Shown piece by piece: positions 44,022 through 53,742 of a DNA stretch of 56,324 nt. The notes under the pieces were generated by a model. That model was not told the origin of the DNA. It did not search any database and was given only the letters and a program-made list of their open reading frames with translations. Numbering within the stretch: position 1 is the first letter of the stretch; every line of letters begins with the position of its first letter. The DNA is taken from positions 1 to 56,324 of the forward strand of contig JAFGJL010000023.1 in NCBI GenBank assembly GCA_016929115.1, given 5' to 3'. This stretch comes from Candidatus Omnitrophota bacterium (GTDB lineage: Bacteria > Omnitrophota > Gorgyraeia > 2-01-FULL-45-10). The position numbers and the translations under genes were made by a program.

Positions 44022-45486
44022 TGGACTTTTTGAGAAACTTAACGAACAGGACATAAGGTATTGCCACTGGAAGAGCAACGAGAGCCTTGAAGAAGCCTTG
44101 AAGGGCAAAGGCGATCTCGATATTCTAGTGGACAGACGTTCTGCCGATGCTTTCGTGTCGCTGATCGAATATCTGGGTTTTAAGAATGCGGTCGATAAAG
44201 GAAAAAAGGAGCCGGATTCGATCAGCCATTATTATGGCATGGATGCCGCTTCCGGATGCATTGTTCACCTCCACGTTTATTTCCGGCTCATAACGGGAGG
44301 GACGCTGCTTAAGAATTACTGGCTTCCGTTGGAAGAGATGCTGCTCAACAGCACAGAAAATTTGGGTGTTGTAAAAATACCGTCCAAAACGGCGGAATTC
44401 GTCCTACTTGTTCTGAGAAAAGCGCTTGAGCACGGAGCACTTTGGGAAATACCATTCTTTTATCGGGAATATGACAGGATACAGCGCGAGATAGACTGGC
44501 TTGGAGGGGAAGATGGTATCGAAAGCACGGCCAGGCTCATTGAACATTGGCTTCCATCGGTTGATAAAGAATTGTTCAGCGCATGTGCCAGGGAGTTGAT
44601 GCCGGGAGGCAGCTTCATTAAGAGAATAACGCTGGGGAGAAAGCTGCGAGCGCGCCTGCGCAATTATTCTATATATAACCCCGCCAAGGGCCTGCTGATG
44701 GCCGGCGCTTCGTTATCAAGGAAGGTATTACGAAAACTATCGGCAAGGAATGGAAAGGCATTGGGTAGGGGGGTTGTTATCGCAATTGTAGGGCCGGAAG
44801 CGGTGGGTAAATCGACATTGCAGGCGGGCCTGAAAAAATGGCTTGAGGGATATTTATGGGTCGAGGCTGTACATGCCGGAAGGCCGCCCTCCACGGCCGC
44901 GACCTTTTTGCCTAACCTTGCCATGCCTTTAGCGCGGAAGTTATTGCCTTCCTTAAGGACTTCCAGGTTGAGGCAGGAAGTTTCTTCGAAAGAGAGGGAG
45001 CCGTTGAAAAAGATCGAGGGACCCGCACTTTTCGTCTACGCGCTCCGCTCCACGATGGTCGCTCTCGACAGGATGTCGCTTATACGGAAAATGGCGTTCA
45101 GGGCCTCGAAAGGGGCGATCGTGATCTGTGACCGTTATCCCTCACGTTGCGCTGGGGCGATGGACAGCTCTCAATTTGGAGATACGTTTTTTGAAAATAG
45201 AAGGTTCTCCCTAACCAGTGTTTTAGCGAGAACCGAGAGCAGGATCTATAAAAGTATTCCGGCCCCGGACATGGTTATCAAGCTGCGATTGCCGGTTGAA
45301 ACCGCCGTTGAAAGGAATATATCGCGAAATAAGAGGGGGGTTGAAAGCGACGAATATGTGCGGTTAAGGCATGTCCAGAGCCACAACCACCTATTTGACA
45401 GCGGGCATGTTTATGAAATGGATACGGATAAACCTCTTGAGGAAACATTGCTTGAGGTTAAGCGTTGTGTCTGGAGCGTTTTATAG
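44005..45486 (+). CDS. Nucleotidyltransferase-like domain fused to a thymidylate-kinase-like P-loop domain
   Basis: N-terminus IRYCHWKSNESLEEALKGKGDLDILVDR (GxxDxDxLV NTase-like); C-terminus VIAIVGPEAVGKSTLQAGLKKWL...GAIVICDRYP. Confidence 0.75.
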   Translation: MLTIVSGLFEKLNEQDIRYCHWKSNESLEEALKGKGDLDILVDRRSADAFVSLIEYLGFKNAVDKGKKEPDSISHYYGMDAASGCIVHLHVYFRLITGGTLLKNYWLPLEEMLLNSTENLGVVKIPSKTAEFVLLVLRKALEHGALWEIPFFYREYDRIQREIDWLGGEDGIESTARLIEHWLPSVDKELFSACARELMPGGSFIKRITLGRKLRARLRNYSIYNPAKGLLMAGASLSRKVLRKLSARNGKALGRGVVIAIVGPEAVGKSTLQAGLKKWLEGYLWVEAVHAGRPPSTAATFLPNLAMPLARKLLPSLRTSRLRQEVSSKEREPLKKIEGPALFVYALRSTMVALDRMSLIRKMAFRASKGAIVICDRYPSRCAGAMDSSQFGDTFFENRRFSLTSVLARTESRIYKSIPAPDMVIKLRLPVETAVERNISRNKRGVESDEYVRLRHVQSHNHLFDSGHVYEMDTDKPLEETLLEVKRCVWSVL

Positions 45487-45494
45487 ATATACCT

Positions 45495-46655
45495 ATGAAG
45501 ATAGCGCTTATACTGAATGACGATTTTTCGATGCTGCATTTTAGAAAGGGGCTTATCTCTTTTCTGAAAAGCAAAGGTCATGAGGTCTTCGCGATAACGC
45601 CGGATGGACCTTATGTGGCTGCCATAAGAGGCCTGGGAGCAACCCATATTTCTATTCCCGGAGCAAGGTTCATAGACCCCTGGAACGACTTGAAGCTGCT
45701 TTTCCGTTTATACGCGATCTGCACCAGGGAAAAGTTCGATATAGTACATACGATGACGATAAAACCGAATATCTATGGCACTATCGCGGCCAGGCTTACC
45801 GGTGTTAAGCGGGTAGTAGGGCTTGTCTCAGGAGCCGGAGCTATGTTTTCGGATGGGCTCAGCCCGGCATTGCGGCTGATGCGGCCGATTATCTTTCTGA
45901 TGTACAGGTTCGCTTTCTTTTTTAGCGATGGCGTTTGGTTCCAGAACGAAGAGGATGCCCGCTTTTTCGCGGCTAAAAAAATATTACCTGCGAAAAAGGC
46001 GGTAGTGATAAAGGGCGGCGGGATAGATACGGAAGAATTCTCACCCGATTCGCTGGATAAGAGAGCTCTCGAAGAGAAGAAGAAGGAACTTGGCGTTGAG
46101 AAAAAGGACGCGATCGTTTCAATGGTAATTGCAAGGATGGTGTGGTCGAAAGGTGTCAGGGAATTTATCGAGGCAGCGGAAATGGCCGGTAGAAAACACG
46201 CGAATGCCGCGTTTTTGTTAGTCGGACCCGTAGAGAAAAATTCCCCGGATTCCGTGCCGGAGGATTATTTAAAAGAGCGTTCCGGCGGGGTGGTCAGGCC
46301 GGTTATAGGTTTCAGGACGGATGTTAAGGAGATAATAGCTTTGTCCGACATTGTCGCGCTGCCGTCTTATTACAGGGAAGGGGTGCCGCGGGTGCTTCTC
46401 GAGGGGCTTTCCCTCGGAAAGCCGGTGGTGACGACGGATAGCATCGGTTGTAGGGAGACGGTGGATCAGGGTATTAACGGATATCTCGTTCCGCCCCGCG
46501 ACCCGGTGGCTTTGGCTGAAGCCTTTGATAAGCTCTTGTCCTCAAAGAACGCACGGGAAGAATTCGGTGCGAGGTCAAGGATGAAGGCGCAAAGGGAGTT
46601 CGAGCAGGAGTTGACCGCCCAGAAGGTGGCCGATCAATTATACAGGATTAAATAG
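45495..46655 (+). CDS. Glycosyltransferase family 4 (PglA-like)
   Basis: MKIALILNDDFSMLHFRKGLISFLKSKGHEVFAITPDG...FDIVHTMTIKPNIYGTIAARLTGVKRVVGLVSGAGAMF; EGVPRVLLEGLSLGKPVVTTDSIGCRETV. Confidence 0.93.
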   Translation: MKIALILNDDFSMLHFRKGLISFLKSKGHEVFAITPDGPYVAAIRGLGATHISIPGARFIDPWNDLKLLFRLYAICTREKFDIVHTMTIKPNIYGTIAARLTGVKRVVGLVSGAGAMFSDGLSPALRLMRPIIFLMYRFAFFFSDGVWFQNEEDARFFAAKKILPAKKAVVIKGGGIDTEEFSPDSLDKRALEEKKKELGVEKKDAIVSMVIARMVWSKGVREFIEAAEMAGRKHANAAFLLVGPVEKNSPDSVPEDYLKERSGGVVRPVIGFRTDVKEIIALSDIVALPSYYREGVPRVLLEGLSLGKPVVTTDSIGCRETVDQGINGYLVPPRDPVALAEAFDKLLSSKNAREEFGARSRMKAQREFEQELTAQKVADQLYRIK

Positions 46656-46666
46656 GCGGAGTTCGC

Positions 46667-47491
46667 ATGGAAGAGCGTAAGGATGGGGAGAAGCAATTTC
46701 ACGATGCTTTGCGGTCCTTTTCTTCGGAACAAAGGTGGTCGAGGGAATTGGAAGGTTTGATCCGAAACGATCCCATGTGGGTCAACATGAAATATTACGC
46801 GATTGAAAGGAAAAGCCGCGCGCTTGTGAACCGCTGGTACGAAGAGAACTGCGCAGGGCGGAAGGTCCTCGACTTCTGCTGCGGTAATGGCGATGATAGT
46901 TTTCTTATCGCGAGGTCCGGCGCAAGGGAAGTGGTAGGCGTGGATATTTCGGAAGTTTCCATAGAGAATTGCAGGAAAAGAGCGGCTGAGGAAAAAATAC
47001 AGGGAGACATGTCTTTTTACGCGATGGACGCGGAGGGCCTCGGGTTCGATGGCGCAACTTTTGACGTCGTTTCCGAATACGGGGCGCTTCACCATCTTGA
47101 CCTTGAGAAGGCCTATTCGGAGATTGCGCGCGTCCTTAAGCCGGGGGGAAAATGTATTTGCACGGAAACTCTCGGCCATAATCCCCTAATACATCTTTAC
47201 AGGAAAAAGACGCCCCATCTGCGGACGCCATGGGAAGTTGAGCACATCCTGAAGAAGAAAGATATTGAAAAGGCAAGGTACTTTTTCGATAACGTCCATA
47301 TCCTTGGTTTTTTCTATTTGGCGATCCTTGCAGCGGTGCCTTTCAGGAGATCTCGCTTTTTTAGCTCGCTGCTGGGCTTATTGGAAACTGTGGATGATGC
47401 GCTGCTTAAGATGCCCTTTTTGAAGTGGCAGGCGTGGCAGGTTGTCTTTGTATTGGAAAATCCGAAAGTCCCGGACAGGGGAAATAAATAG
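46667..47491 (+). CDS. Class I SAM-dependent methyltransferase
   Basis: GRKVLDFCCGNGDDSFLIARSGAREVVGVDISEVSIENCRKRA...FDVVSEYGALHHLDLEKAYSEIARVLKPGG. Confidence 0.94.
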   Translation: MEERKDGEKQFHDALRSFSSEQRWSRELEGLIRNDPMWVNMKYYAIERKSRALVNRWYEENCAGRKVLDFCCGNGDDSFLIARSGAREVVGVDISEVSIENCRKRAAEEKIQGDMSFYAMDAEGLGFDGATFDVVSEYGALHHLDLEKAYSEIARVLKPGGKCICTETLGHNPLIHLYRKKTPHLRTPWEVEHILKKKDIEKARYFFDNVHILGFFYLAILAAVPFRRSRFFSSLLGLLETVDDALLKMPFLKWQAWQVVFVLENPKVPDRGNK

Positions 47492-47511
47492 ATCTGGATA
47501 AAAGGAATGGC

Positions 47512-48303
47512 ATGATAAATCTTGAAGAAAAATCTGATTTCAGCAAGATAACGGAAGCGCCGGGACAAAAGGCCACCGCTGAGCAGATATCCAGGGTCTA
47601 TCAACGATATCGTTTTGCGAAAGATTTCATAAGGAACAGAGATGTGCTGGAGGCTGCTTGCGGGACCGGTATGGGGCTGGGATATCTGGCTTCCGCTGCA
47701 AAAAGCGTTATCGGAGTTGATATAGATGAGAAAAATCTATCTTTAGCCAGGCGATGCTATGATGGCAACACAAAGGTTCGCGTGTTGAAGGGGGACGTAC
47801 ATGAATTGGATCTGCCTGACAAAAGCGCCGATCTTGTATTGCTTTTTGAGGCCATATATTATTTGAATGAACCGCAAAGGTTTGCAAAAGAAGCTCGCAG
47901 GATACTGCGCGATGATGGGCATATCATTATCTGCTCCGTAAACAGGGACTGGGAGGATTTTCATCCCTCTCCTTATACATACAGCTATTTTTCCGTGCCG
48001 GAACTTAGGGGGCTTTTGGAGCCGCATTTCAGGGATATCAGGTTTTACGGCGGATTTCCCGCGGGGGAAAGGGGACTAAAGGAATATTTTGTGTCCTTTA
48101 TAAAGCAAGCGGCTGTAAAGTTTGATCTCATTCCCGGCAACTTAGAGTCGAGGGCATACCTCAAAAGGATATTTATCGGGAAGCTTTTAAATTTGCCTGC
48201 CGAAGTTACCGAAGGCATGGCGCCTTATGAAGTACCGGTGGAGCTGAGCCCGGACAGTGTAAATAAAGACCATAAGATAATATATGTGGTGGCGAAAAAA
48301 TAG
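47512..48303 (+). CDS. Class I SAM-dependent methyltransferase
   Basis: DVLEAACGTGMGLGYLASAAKSVIGVDIDEKNLSLARR...ADLVLLFEAIYYLNEPQRFAKEARRILRDDGHIII. Confidence 0.94.
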   Translation: MINLEEKSDFSKITEAPGQKATAEQISRVYQRYRFAKDFIRNRDVLEAACGTGMGLGYLASAAKSVIGVDIDEKNLSLARRCYDGNTKVRVLKGDVHELDLPDKSADLVLLFEAIYYLNEPQRFAKEARRILRDDGHIIICSVNRDWEDFHPSPYTYSYFSVPELRGLLEPHFRDIRFYGGFPAGERGLKEYFVSFIKQAAVKFDLIPGNLESRAYLKRIFIGKLLNLPAEVTEGMAPYEVPVELSPDSVNKDHKIIYVVAKK

Positions 48304-48945
48304 GTGATGGTTGAAAAGATGCCATACGAGTTTTTTAAGAGGGCTTTTGATATAATCGCGTCGGTGGCCGGACTTATCTTGCTTAGTCCGGTGCTTCTGT
48401 TTGTCGCTACGCTTATTAAGCTCGAAGATGGAAGGCCAGTTTTTTACCGTAGCGTGAGGATAGGCAGATACGGCGTCCCTTTTGCCATGTATAAATTTAG
48501 GACCATGATAGAAGACGCCGAAACGCAGGGCGCTAGTTCCACGTCTGTGGACGATCCCAGGATAACCGGTATAGGGAGGTTCCTGCGAAGATACAAGATC
48601 GATGAGATACCGCAACTCATAAACGTTTTCAAGGGAGATATGAGTTTGGTGGGTCCCCGGCCGCAGGTGAAGTGGGCTGTCGATATGTACGATAACGAGC
48701 AGAAGAAACTTCTTTCCGTTCGCCCCGGCATAACAGATTACGCATCACTTAAGTTTAGCGATGAGGGCGAGATCCTGAAAGGCAGCGATGATCCGGATAG
48801 GGCTTATCTGGAGAAGATCGCGCCTGAGAAAATACGATTGGGGCTGGAGTATGTGGCCAATAAGTCATTAATGATCGATCTTAAAATATTGCTGATGACA
48901 TTGAAGACATTATTTGTCAGAAACATTAACCAGGCAGGAGATTAA
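48304..48945 (+). CDS. Undecaprenyl-phosphate sugar phosphotransferase (WcaJ/PglC-like)
   Basis: KRAFDIIASVAGLILLSPVLLFVATLIKLEDGRPVFYRSVRIGRYGVPFAMYKFRTM...IPQLINVFKGDMSLVGPRPQ; start ambiguous (TTG/ATG near 48307). Confidence 0.96.
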   Translation: MMVEKMPYEFFKRAFDIIASVAGLILLSPVLLFVATLIKLEDGRPVFYRSVRIGRYGVPFAMYKFRTMIEDAETQGASSTSVDDPRITGIGRFLRRYKIDEIPQLINVFKGDMSLVGPRPQVKWAVDMYDNEQKKLLSVRPGITDYASLKFSDEGEILKGSDDPDRAYLEKIAPEKIRLGLEYVANKSLMIDLKILLMTLKTLFVRNINQAGD

Positions 48946-48947
48946 GG

Positions 48948-49700
48948 ATGGCAAAGATAAAAGCTGATGGCGGTTTCAGGACAGGCGCTGAACGGTTGGT
49001 CGGAAAAAGTATAGAAAAGGTCTTTAATAGTTCTCCGGACACCATTGAAACCAAACTCGACAATTTCACTAAATACATAAGAAGACAGCGTCTGACCCGC
49101 CTGTTGGCGTTGTATGAAATATTCAAGAGAGTGATCCCGATAAAGGGCTCCATAGTAGAATGCGGTGTGTATCGCGGATTTAGCCTTATGGCCTGGGCGC
49201 AGATGAGCGCGGTTATGGAACCGAACAACCTGACCAGAAGGATTTACGGTTTTGATACGTTCGAAGGGTTTGCCGGGGCAAGCGCAGAGGATTCAAACAG
49301 ACTGCGTAAGACGAGCATGGGAGAGCTGAAGAGCGATTCATACGAAGAGCTTAAACAGCTTATAAAGATATATGATTCCAACAGGTTTTTGGGGCATGTA
49401 AATAAAATCCAACTGATAAAGGGCGATGTGACAAAGACCATACCCGAGTTCATCAACAAAAACCGCCATCTTGTGGTGAGCTTGCTTTTCCTTGACATGG
49501 ATCTCTATAATCCCACTAAGGCCGCTATCGAAGCATTCTATCCGCGTATGCCGAAAGGCGCTATAATAGCATTTGATGAACTTGATAATCCGATTTGGCC
49601 TGGAGAGACGGCGGCGCTTCTGGAGACACTGAAGATCAACAAGCTTAAGGTTGAGAGGATAGAGTTCGATCCGTATATAGGATTCGCGGTAGTCAAATAA
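48948..49700 (+). CDS. TylF/MycF-like O-methyltransferase
   Basis: IPIKGSIVECGVYRGFSLMAWAQM...YGFDTFEGFAGAS...SLLFLDMDLYNPTKAAIEAFYPRMPKGAIIAFDEL. Confidence 0.85.
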   Translation: MAKIKADGGFRTGAERLVGKSIEKVFNSSPDTIETKLDNFTKYIRRQRLTRLLALYEIFKRVIPIKGSIVECGVYRGFSLMAWAQMSAVMEPNNLTRRIYGFDTFEGFAGASAEDSNRLRKTSMGELKSDSYEELKQLIKIYDSNRFLGHVNKIQLIKGDVTKTIPEFINKNRHLVVSLLFLDMDLYNPTKAAIEAFYPRMPKGAIIAFDELDNPIWPGETAALLETLKINKLKVERIEFDPYIGFAVVK

Positions 49701-49722
49701 AGTGATCGGGTGACAGGGCATA

Positions 49723-50544
49723 ATGAAGAACAAGAAGAATGAATATGGTGAGTTGGGTATTTTGTCGAGAAAGATAAGGCTTTCCGTTCTGGATATGATA
49801 CATCGGACGAAGAGCCCTCATATCGGATCTTCTCTTTCTGCTGTTGATATATTAGTGGCTCTTTATTTTGAGATTATGAATATTGATCCCAAAGGTCAAT
49901 GCGGGAAGAATAAAGACCGTTTTATCTTGAGCAAGGGCCATGCATGCGCCGCTTTATATGCGGTTATGGCTGAGAGAGGCATAATCGATGCCGATACAAT
50001 AAACGGTTTTGCGAGGAACGGCGGAGCATTGGAGCAGCATCCCAATAAGCATCATTGTGAAGGCATAGAGGTATCGACGGGTTCTTTAGGACATGGCCTG
50101 TCAATAGGGGCCGGCATGGCCCTTTCCGGTAAGGTGGATCGCAAGGCCTATAAAGTATACGTTCTATTGAGCGACGGTGAGATGAACGAAGGATCTGTCT
50201 GGGAAGCGGTCATGTTCGCGGCGCATCAGGGCCTGGACAATCTAATAGCATTGGTGGATGCGAACAAGATACAGGCGATGGGATGTACAAAGGATATTAT
50301 AGGCCTGGATCCGATATCGGAAAAATGGAGGTCTTTTGGGTGGCATGTCCAGGATATAGACGGCCATGATTTTAGGGAGATCATCAATGCTTTTAAGAAT
50401 ATAATGCCCGGGAAACCAAACGCGATAATATTGAACACATCAAAGGGCAAGGGTGTCTCTTTTATGGAAAATAACGTTTTGTGGCATTACAGATCTCCGG
50501 ATGAAGTGGAATACAGAGACGCGCGCAAGGAGTTGGCTAAATGA
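49723..50544 (+). CDS. Transketolase, N-terminal (ThDP pyrophosphate) subunit
   Basis: PHIGSSLSAVDILVALYF...RFILSKGHACAALYAVMAERG...STGSLGHGLSIGAGMAL...LLSDGEMNEGSVWEAVMFA. Confidence 0.96.
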   Translation: MKNKKNEYGELGILSRKIRLSVLDMIHRTKSPHIGSSLSAVDILVALYFEIMNIDPKGQCGKNKDRFILSKGHACAALYAVMAERGIIDADTINGFARNGGALEQHPNKHHCEGIEVSTGSLGHGLSIGAGMALSGKVDRKAYKVYVLLSDGEMNEGSVWEAVMFAAHQGLDNLIALVDANKIQAMGCTKDIIGLDPISEKWRSFGWHVQDIDGHDFREIINAFKNIMPGKPNAIILNTSKGKGVSFMENNVLWHYRSPDEVEYRDARKELAK

Positions 50545-51455
50545 GATCGGCTTTTTTCGGGGAAATAGAAAAAATTTATAAAAGGCGCAACGACATTTTT
50601 GTGCTTACTGCCGACCTTGGTTATAAATTATTCGATGCGATAAAAAACGCTTCTCCTGAACGCTTTTGCAATATTGGGGTAGCGGAGCAGAATATGGTCG
50701 GTGTGGCTGCCGGGCTGGCGCTGTCGGGTAAGAATGTCTATTGCTATACTATAATACCTTTTTTGGTAATGAGAGCCTATGAACAGATAAGAGTGGATGT
50801 GGATTATCACAATCTTGATGTTAAGCTGGTAGGTGCCGGCGCGGGCTTTTCTTACGGGTTTGAGGGCATTACACATCTGGGGCTTGAGGATCTGGGCATG
50901 ATGAGGGCATTGCAGAATACCTCTGTGGTTGTTCCCGCAGATCCTCTGGAAGCAGCCTGTGCGGCGAAGGCATCCGTTAATTATAAAGGGCCTTTATATA
51001 TACGCCTTGGGCAGACGGGTGCGCCTTCCGTTCATGAAGGACCTCCCGCGTTCGATATCGGCAAGGCCATGGTTATAAAAGAAGGGAAAGGCCTGGCTAT
51101 ATTCTGCAACGGCAGTATGGTATATGCAAGCAAGCTGGCTGCTGATATGTTGTCAAAGAAAGGGATCAGCCCTACCATAGTAAATATGCATACTTTGAAA
51201 CCCCTCGATACCGACACCATAGGATCCATCGCAGAGACACACGGGAATATTTTTACTGTCGAAGAACATAATGTCAACGGAGGATTAGGATCGGCCATTG
51301 CCGAGGTGCTTTTGGAAAAAGGCTATAAAGGGCGTTTTAAAAGAATAGGCATACCGCCAAAACTGGGCTATGAGGTTGGAAACGCGGATCATTTAAGGCA
51401 GGCGTATGGTTTAACTCCCGAAAGCATTTTTAAAAAGATATCGGAGTCCTTTTAA
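50541..51455 (+). CDS. Transketolase, C-terminal (Pyr) subunit
   Basis: FVLTADLGYKLFDAIKNASPERFCNIGVAEQNMVGVAAGLALSGKNVYCYTIIPFLVMRAYEQIRVDV; ATGA overlap with the N-terminal subunit gene. Confidence 0.96.
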   Translation: MRSAFFGEIEKIYKRRNDIFVLTADLGYKLFDAIKNASPERFCNIGVAEQNMVGVAAGLALSGKNVYCYTIIPFLVMRAYEQIRVDVDYHNLDVKLVGAGAGFSYGFEGITHLGLEDLGMMRALQNTSVVVPADPLEAACAAKASVNYKGPLYIRLGQTGAPSVHEGPPAFDIGKAMVIKEGKGLAIFCNGSMVYASKLAADMLSKKGISPTIVNMHTLKPLDTDTIGSIAETHGNIFTVEEHNVNGGLGSAIAEVLLEKGYKGRFKRIGIPPKLGYEVGNADHLRQAYGLTPESIFKKISESF

Positions 51456-51458
51456 AAA

Positions 51459-52577
51459 ATGGCTAAATATAATTATAAAATCAGGTTTGTCGATCCCGCA
51501 AGAAATTACAGGATGATAAAAGACGAGATAGACGCCGCCTATTTTGAGGCAATGTCCAAAGGCGATCTGGTCGACCGGGATCAGCTGAAAAGTTTCGAGG
51601 CGGATCTGGCGAAATTTGTAGGTGCCAAATACGCCATCGGGCTTAACAGCGGATACGATGCCCTCCACATGTCGCTTCGCGCGGCCGGTATAGGACCTGG
51701 CGATGAGGTTATCATCCCGGCGCATACGTTTGTCGCTACATGCTCCGCGATCGTAAATACGGGCGCGACACCCGTTTTAGTGGACGTGACGAAAGATTTT
51801 AATATTGATGTCGACAAGATAGAGCCGGTGATCACCAAAAAGACGAAAGCCGTCATCCCGGTCCACCTTAGCGGCTGGATGGCGGATATGCCGAGGATAA
51901 TTAAGATAGCGGAGAAATGCAAACTGGTCGTTATCGAGGACGCCTGCCAAAGCCTTGGCTCAAGCATAAACGGCAAGGGCGCAGGATCGTGGGGGCTGAC
52001 CGGTTGCTGGAGTTTCTATCCGTTCAAGATACTGGGTGGATACGGCGACGGCGGCGCTATCACCACTAACGACCCGGATGTCGCGTTGTTTGCCAGACGC
52101 ATGAGATATAATGGCGAGGACCGCGAAACGGGCGAGTATCATGGTCACGGATTTACGTGCCTTCTCGATAACCTGCAGGCCGCTTTTCTTGATGTAAAAC
52201 TGAAACATCTTCCCAGATGGATTGTGCGCAGGAAGGAGATAGCAGAAAGGTACCGTAAAGGACTTTCGGATATACCGGACCTCCTCCTGCCTCATTACAA
52301 CAAGCCCGGATTTGACCATGTTTACCAGAACTATACTGTCAGGGCGAAACAGGGCAACGATTTCTCAGAATTTCTTAAAAAGAATGGCGTAGAGGTACTA
52401 ACGCAGTTCAGGAAGCCTTACTATAAACACAAAGCACTTAAGCTTCTGGACAAGGGTTTTCCGGAAACCGAGGCGCTTAGCTGCGAAGTTTGTTCGCTGC
52501 CGATGAATATCGAGGTCACTGATAAAGAGGTGGATTACGTCATCAGCGTTATCCGCAAGTTCTATGGAAAGACATGA
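51459..52577 (+). CDS. DegT/DnrJ/EryC1/StrS family aminotransferase
   Basis: YAIGLNSGYDALHMSLRAAGIGPGDEVIIPAHTFVATCSAIVNTGATPVLVDV...VIEDACQSLGSSINGKGAGSWGLTGCWSFYPFKILGGYGDGGAI. Confidence 0.96.
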   Translation: MAKYNYKIRFVDPARNYRMIKDEIDAAYFEAMSKGDLVDRDQLKSFEADLAKFVGAKYAIGLNSGYDALHMSLRAAGIGPGDEVIIPAHTFVATCSAIVNTGATPVLVDVTKDFNIDVDKIEPVITKKTKAVIPVHLSGWMADMPRIIKIAEKCKLVVIEDACQSLGSSINGKGAGSWGLTGCWSFYPFKILGGYGDGGAITTNDPDVALFARRMRYNGEDRETGEYHGHGFTCLLDNLQAAFLDVKLKHLPRWIVRRKEIAERYRKGLSDIPDLLLPHYNKPGFDHVYQNYTVRAKQGNDFSEFLKKNGVEVLTQFRKPYYKHKALKLLDKGFPETEALSCEVCSLPMNIEVTDKEVDYVISVIRKFYGKT

Positions 52578-53742
52578 TATGGGCAAATTGAAACTGAGCT
52601 CAAGAACGGAATGGGTCGTGCGCTCCGAGATACGCAACATGTCGATAGAGTGCGATCGCATCGGCGGTATCAATCTTTCGCAGGGTATCGTCGATACGGA
52701 AGTGCCGTTGGTAGTCCGGCGCGGCGCTCACGAAGCCATAGACCGCGGCATAAACACATATACTCGGCATGACGGATTGAAAGAGCTTCGCCGGGCCATA
52801 GCCCTGAAAGTGAAAAGATGCACAGGCCTAAAATACGATCCTGAGACCGAGATCGTGGTAAGCGCCGGCGCGACAGGCGCCCTTTACTGCGCGTGTCTGG
52901 CGTTGTTGAACCCGGGCGATGAGGTGATAGTTTTCGAGCCGTATTACGGATATCACATCACCACTTTGATCGCGGCCGAGGCTGTCCCGAAGTTCGTTCG
53001 TCTCATGCCCCCTGATTGGGCATTTACAAAGGAAGGCCTGGAAAAGGTTGTTACCAGGCGAACCCGGGCGATAATAGTAAATACACCAGCGAACCCTTCC
53101 GGCAAGGTGTTCAGCCGGAAAGAATTGGAGATAATAGGAGCTGTAGCCGAGAAATACGATCTTTTTATATTTACCGATGAGATATACGAACATTTTGTCT
53201 ATGACGGGAAAAAACACATCGCTCCTGCGGCGGTCAAGGGCCTCAGGAAAAGGGTCATAACCATATCCGGGCTTTCAAAGACATTCAGTATAACCGGTTG
53301 GCGTATCGGATATTGCCTCTGCGATAAAAAATGGGCGAAGCCGATAGGCTACTTCAGCGACCTGATATATGTGTGCGCGCCGGCGCCTTTACAGATGGGT
53401 GTGGTTAACGGGCTATTGAAACTTGGCGATGAATATTATTCTTCACTGAAGAAGGCCTACCACGCCAAGCGCGATAAGATATGTGATGCCCTGTCAAAAG
53501 CAGGGCTCAAGCCTTATGTGCCGCAGGGTTCTTATTATGTATTAGCGGATATCTCCCGCATAAAAGGTAGGAACAGCAAAGAGCGCGCGATGGACCTCCT
53601 TACCAAAACGGGGGTGGCCTGTGTTCCGGGCGAGGCCTTTTATCATGATGATGCCGGAGAGGCGCTTGCGCGCTTTTGTTTTGCGAAGAATGACAAAATA
53701 TTAGATGAAGCTTGTAAAAGGCTGGAGCGATTAGCGCGATGA
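52564..53742 (+). CDS. Class I/II PLP-dependent aminotransferase
   Basis: GINLSQGIVDTEVP...VNTPANPSGKVFSRKELEII...TISGLSKTFSITGWRIGYCL; start may be ATG 52579. Confidence 0.94.
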   Translation: MERHDMGKLKLSSRTEWVVRSEIRNMSIECDRIGGINLSQGIVDTEVPLVVRRGAHEAIDRGINTYTRHDGLKELRRAIALKVKRCTGLKYDPETEIVVSAGATGALYCACLALLNPGDEVIVFEPYYGYHITTLIAAEAVPKFVRLMPPDWAFTKEGLEKVVTRRTRAIIVNTPANPSGKVFSRKELEIIGAVAEKYDLFIFTDEIYEHFVYDGKKHIAPAAVKGLRKRVITISGLSKTFSITGWRIGYCLCDKKWAKPIGYFSDLIYVCAPAPLQMGVVNGLLKLGDEYYSSLKKAYHAKRDKICDALSKAGLKPYVPQGSYYVLADISRIKGRNSKERAMDLLTKTGVACVPGEAFYHDDAGEALARFCFAKNDKILDEACKRLERLAR

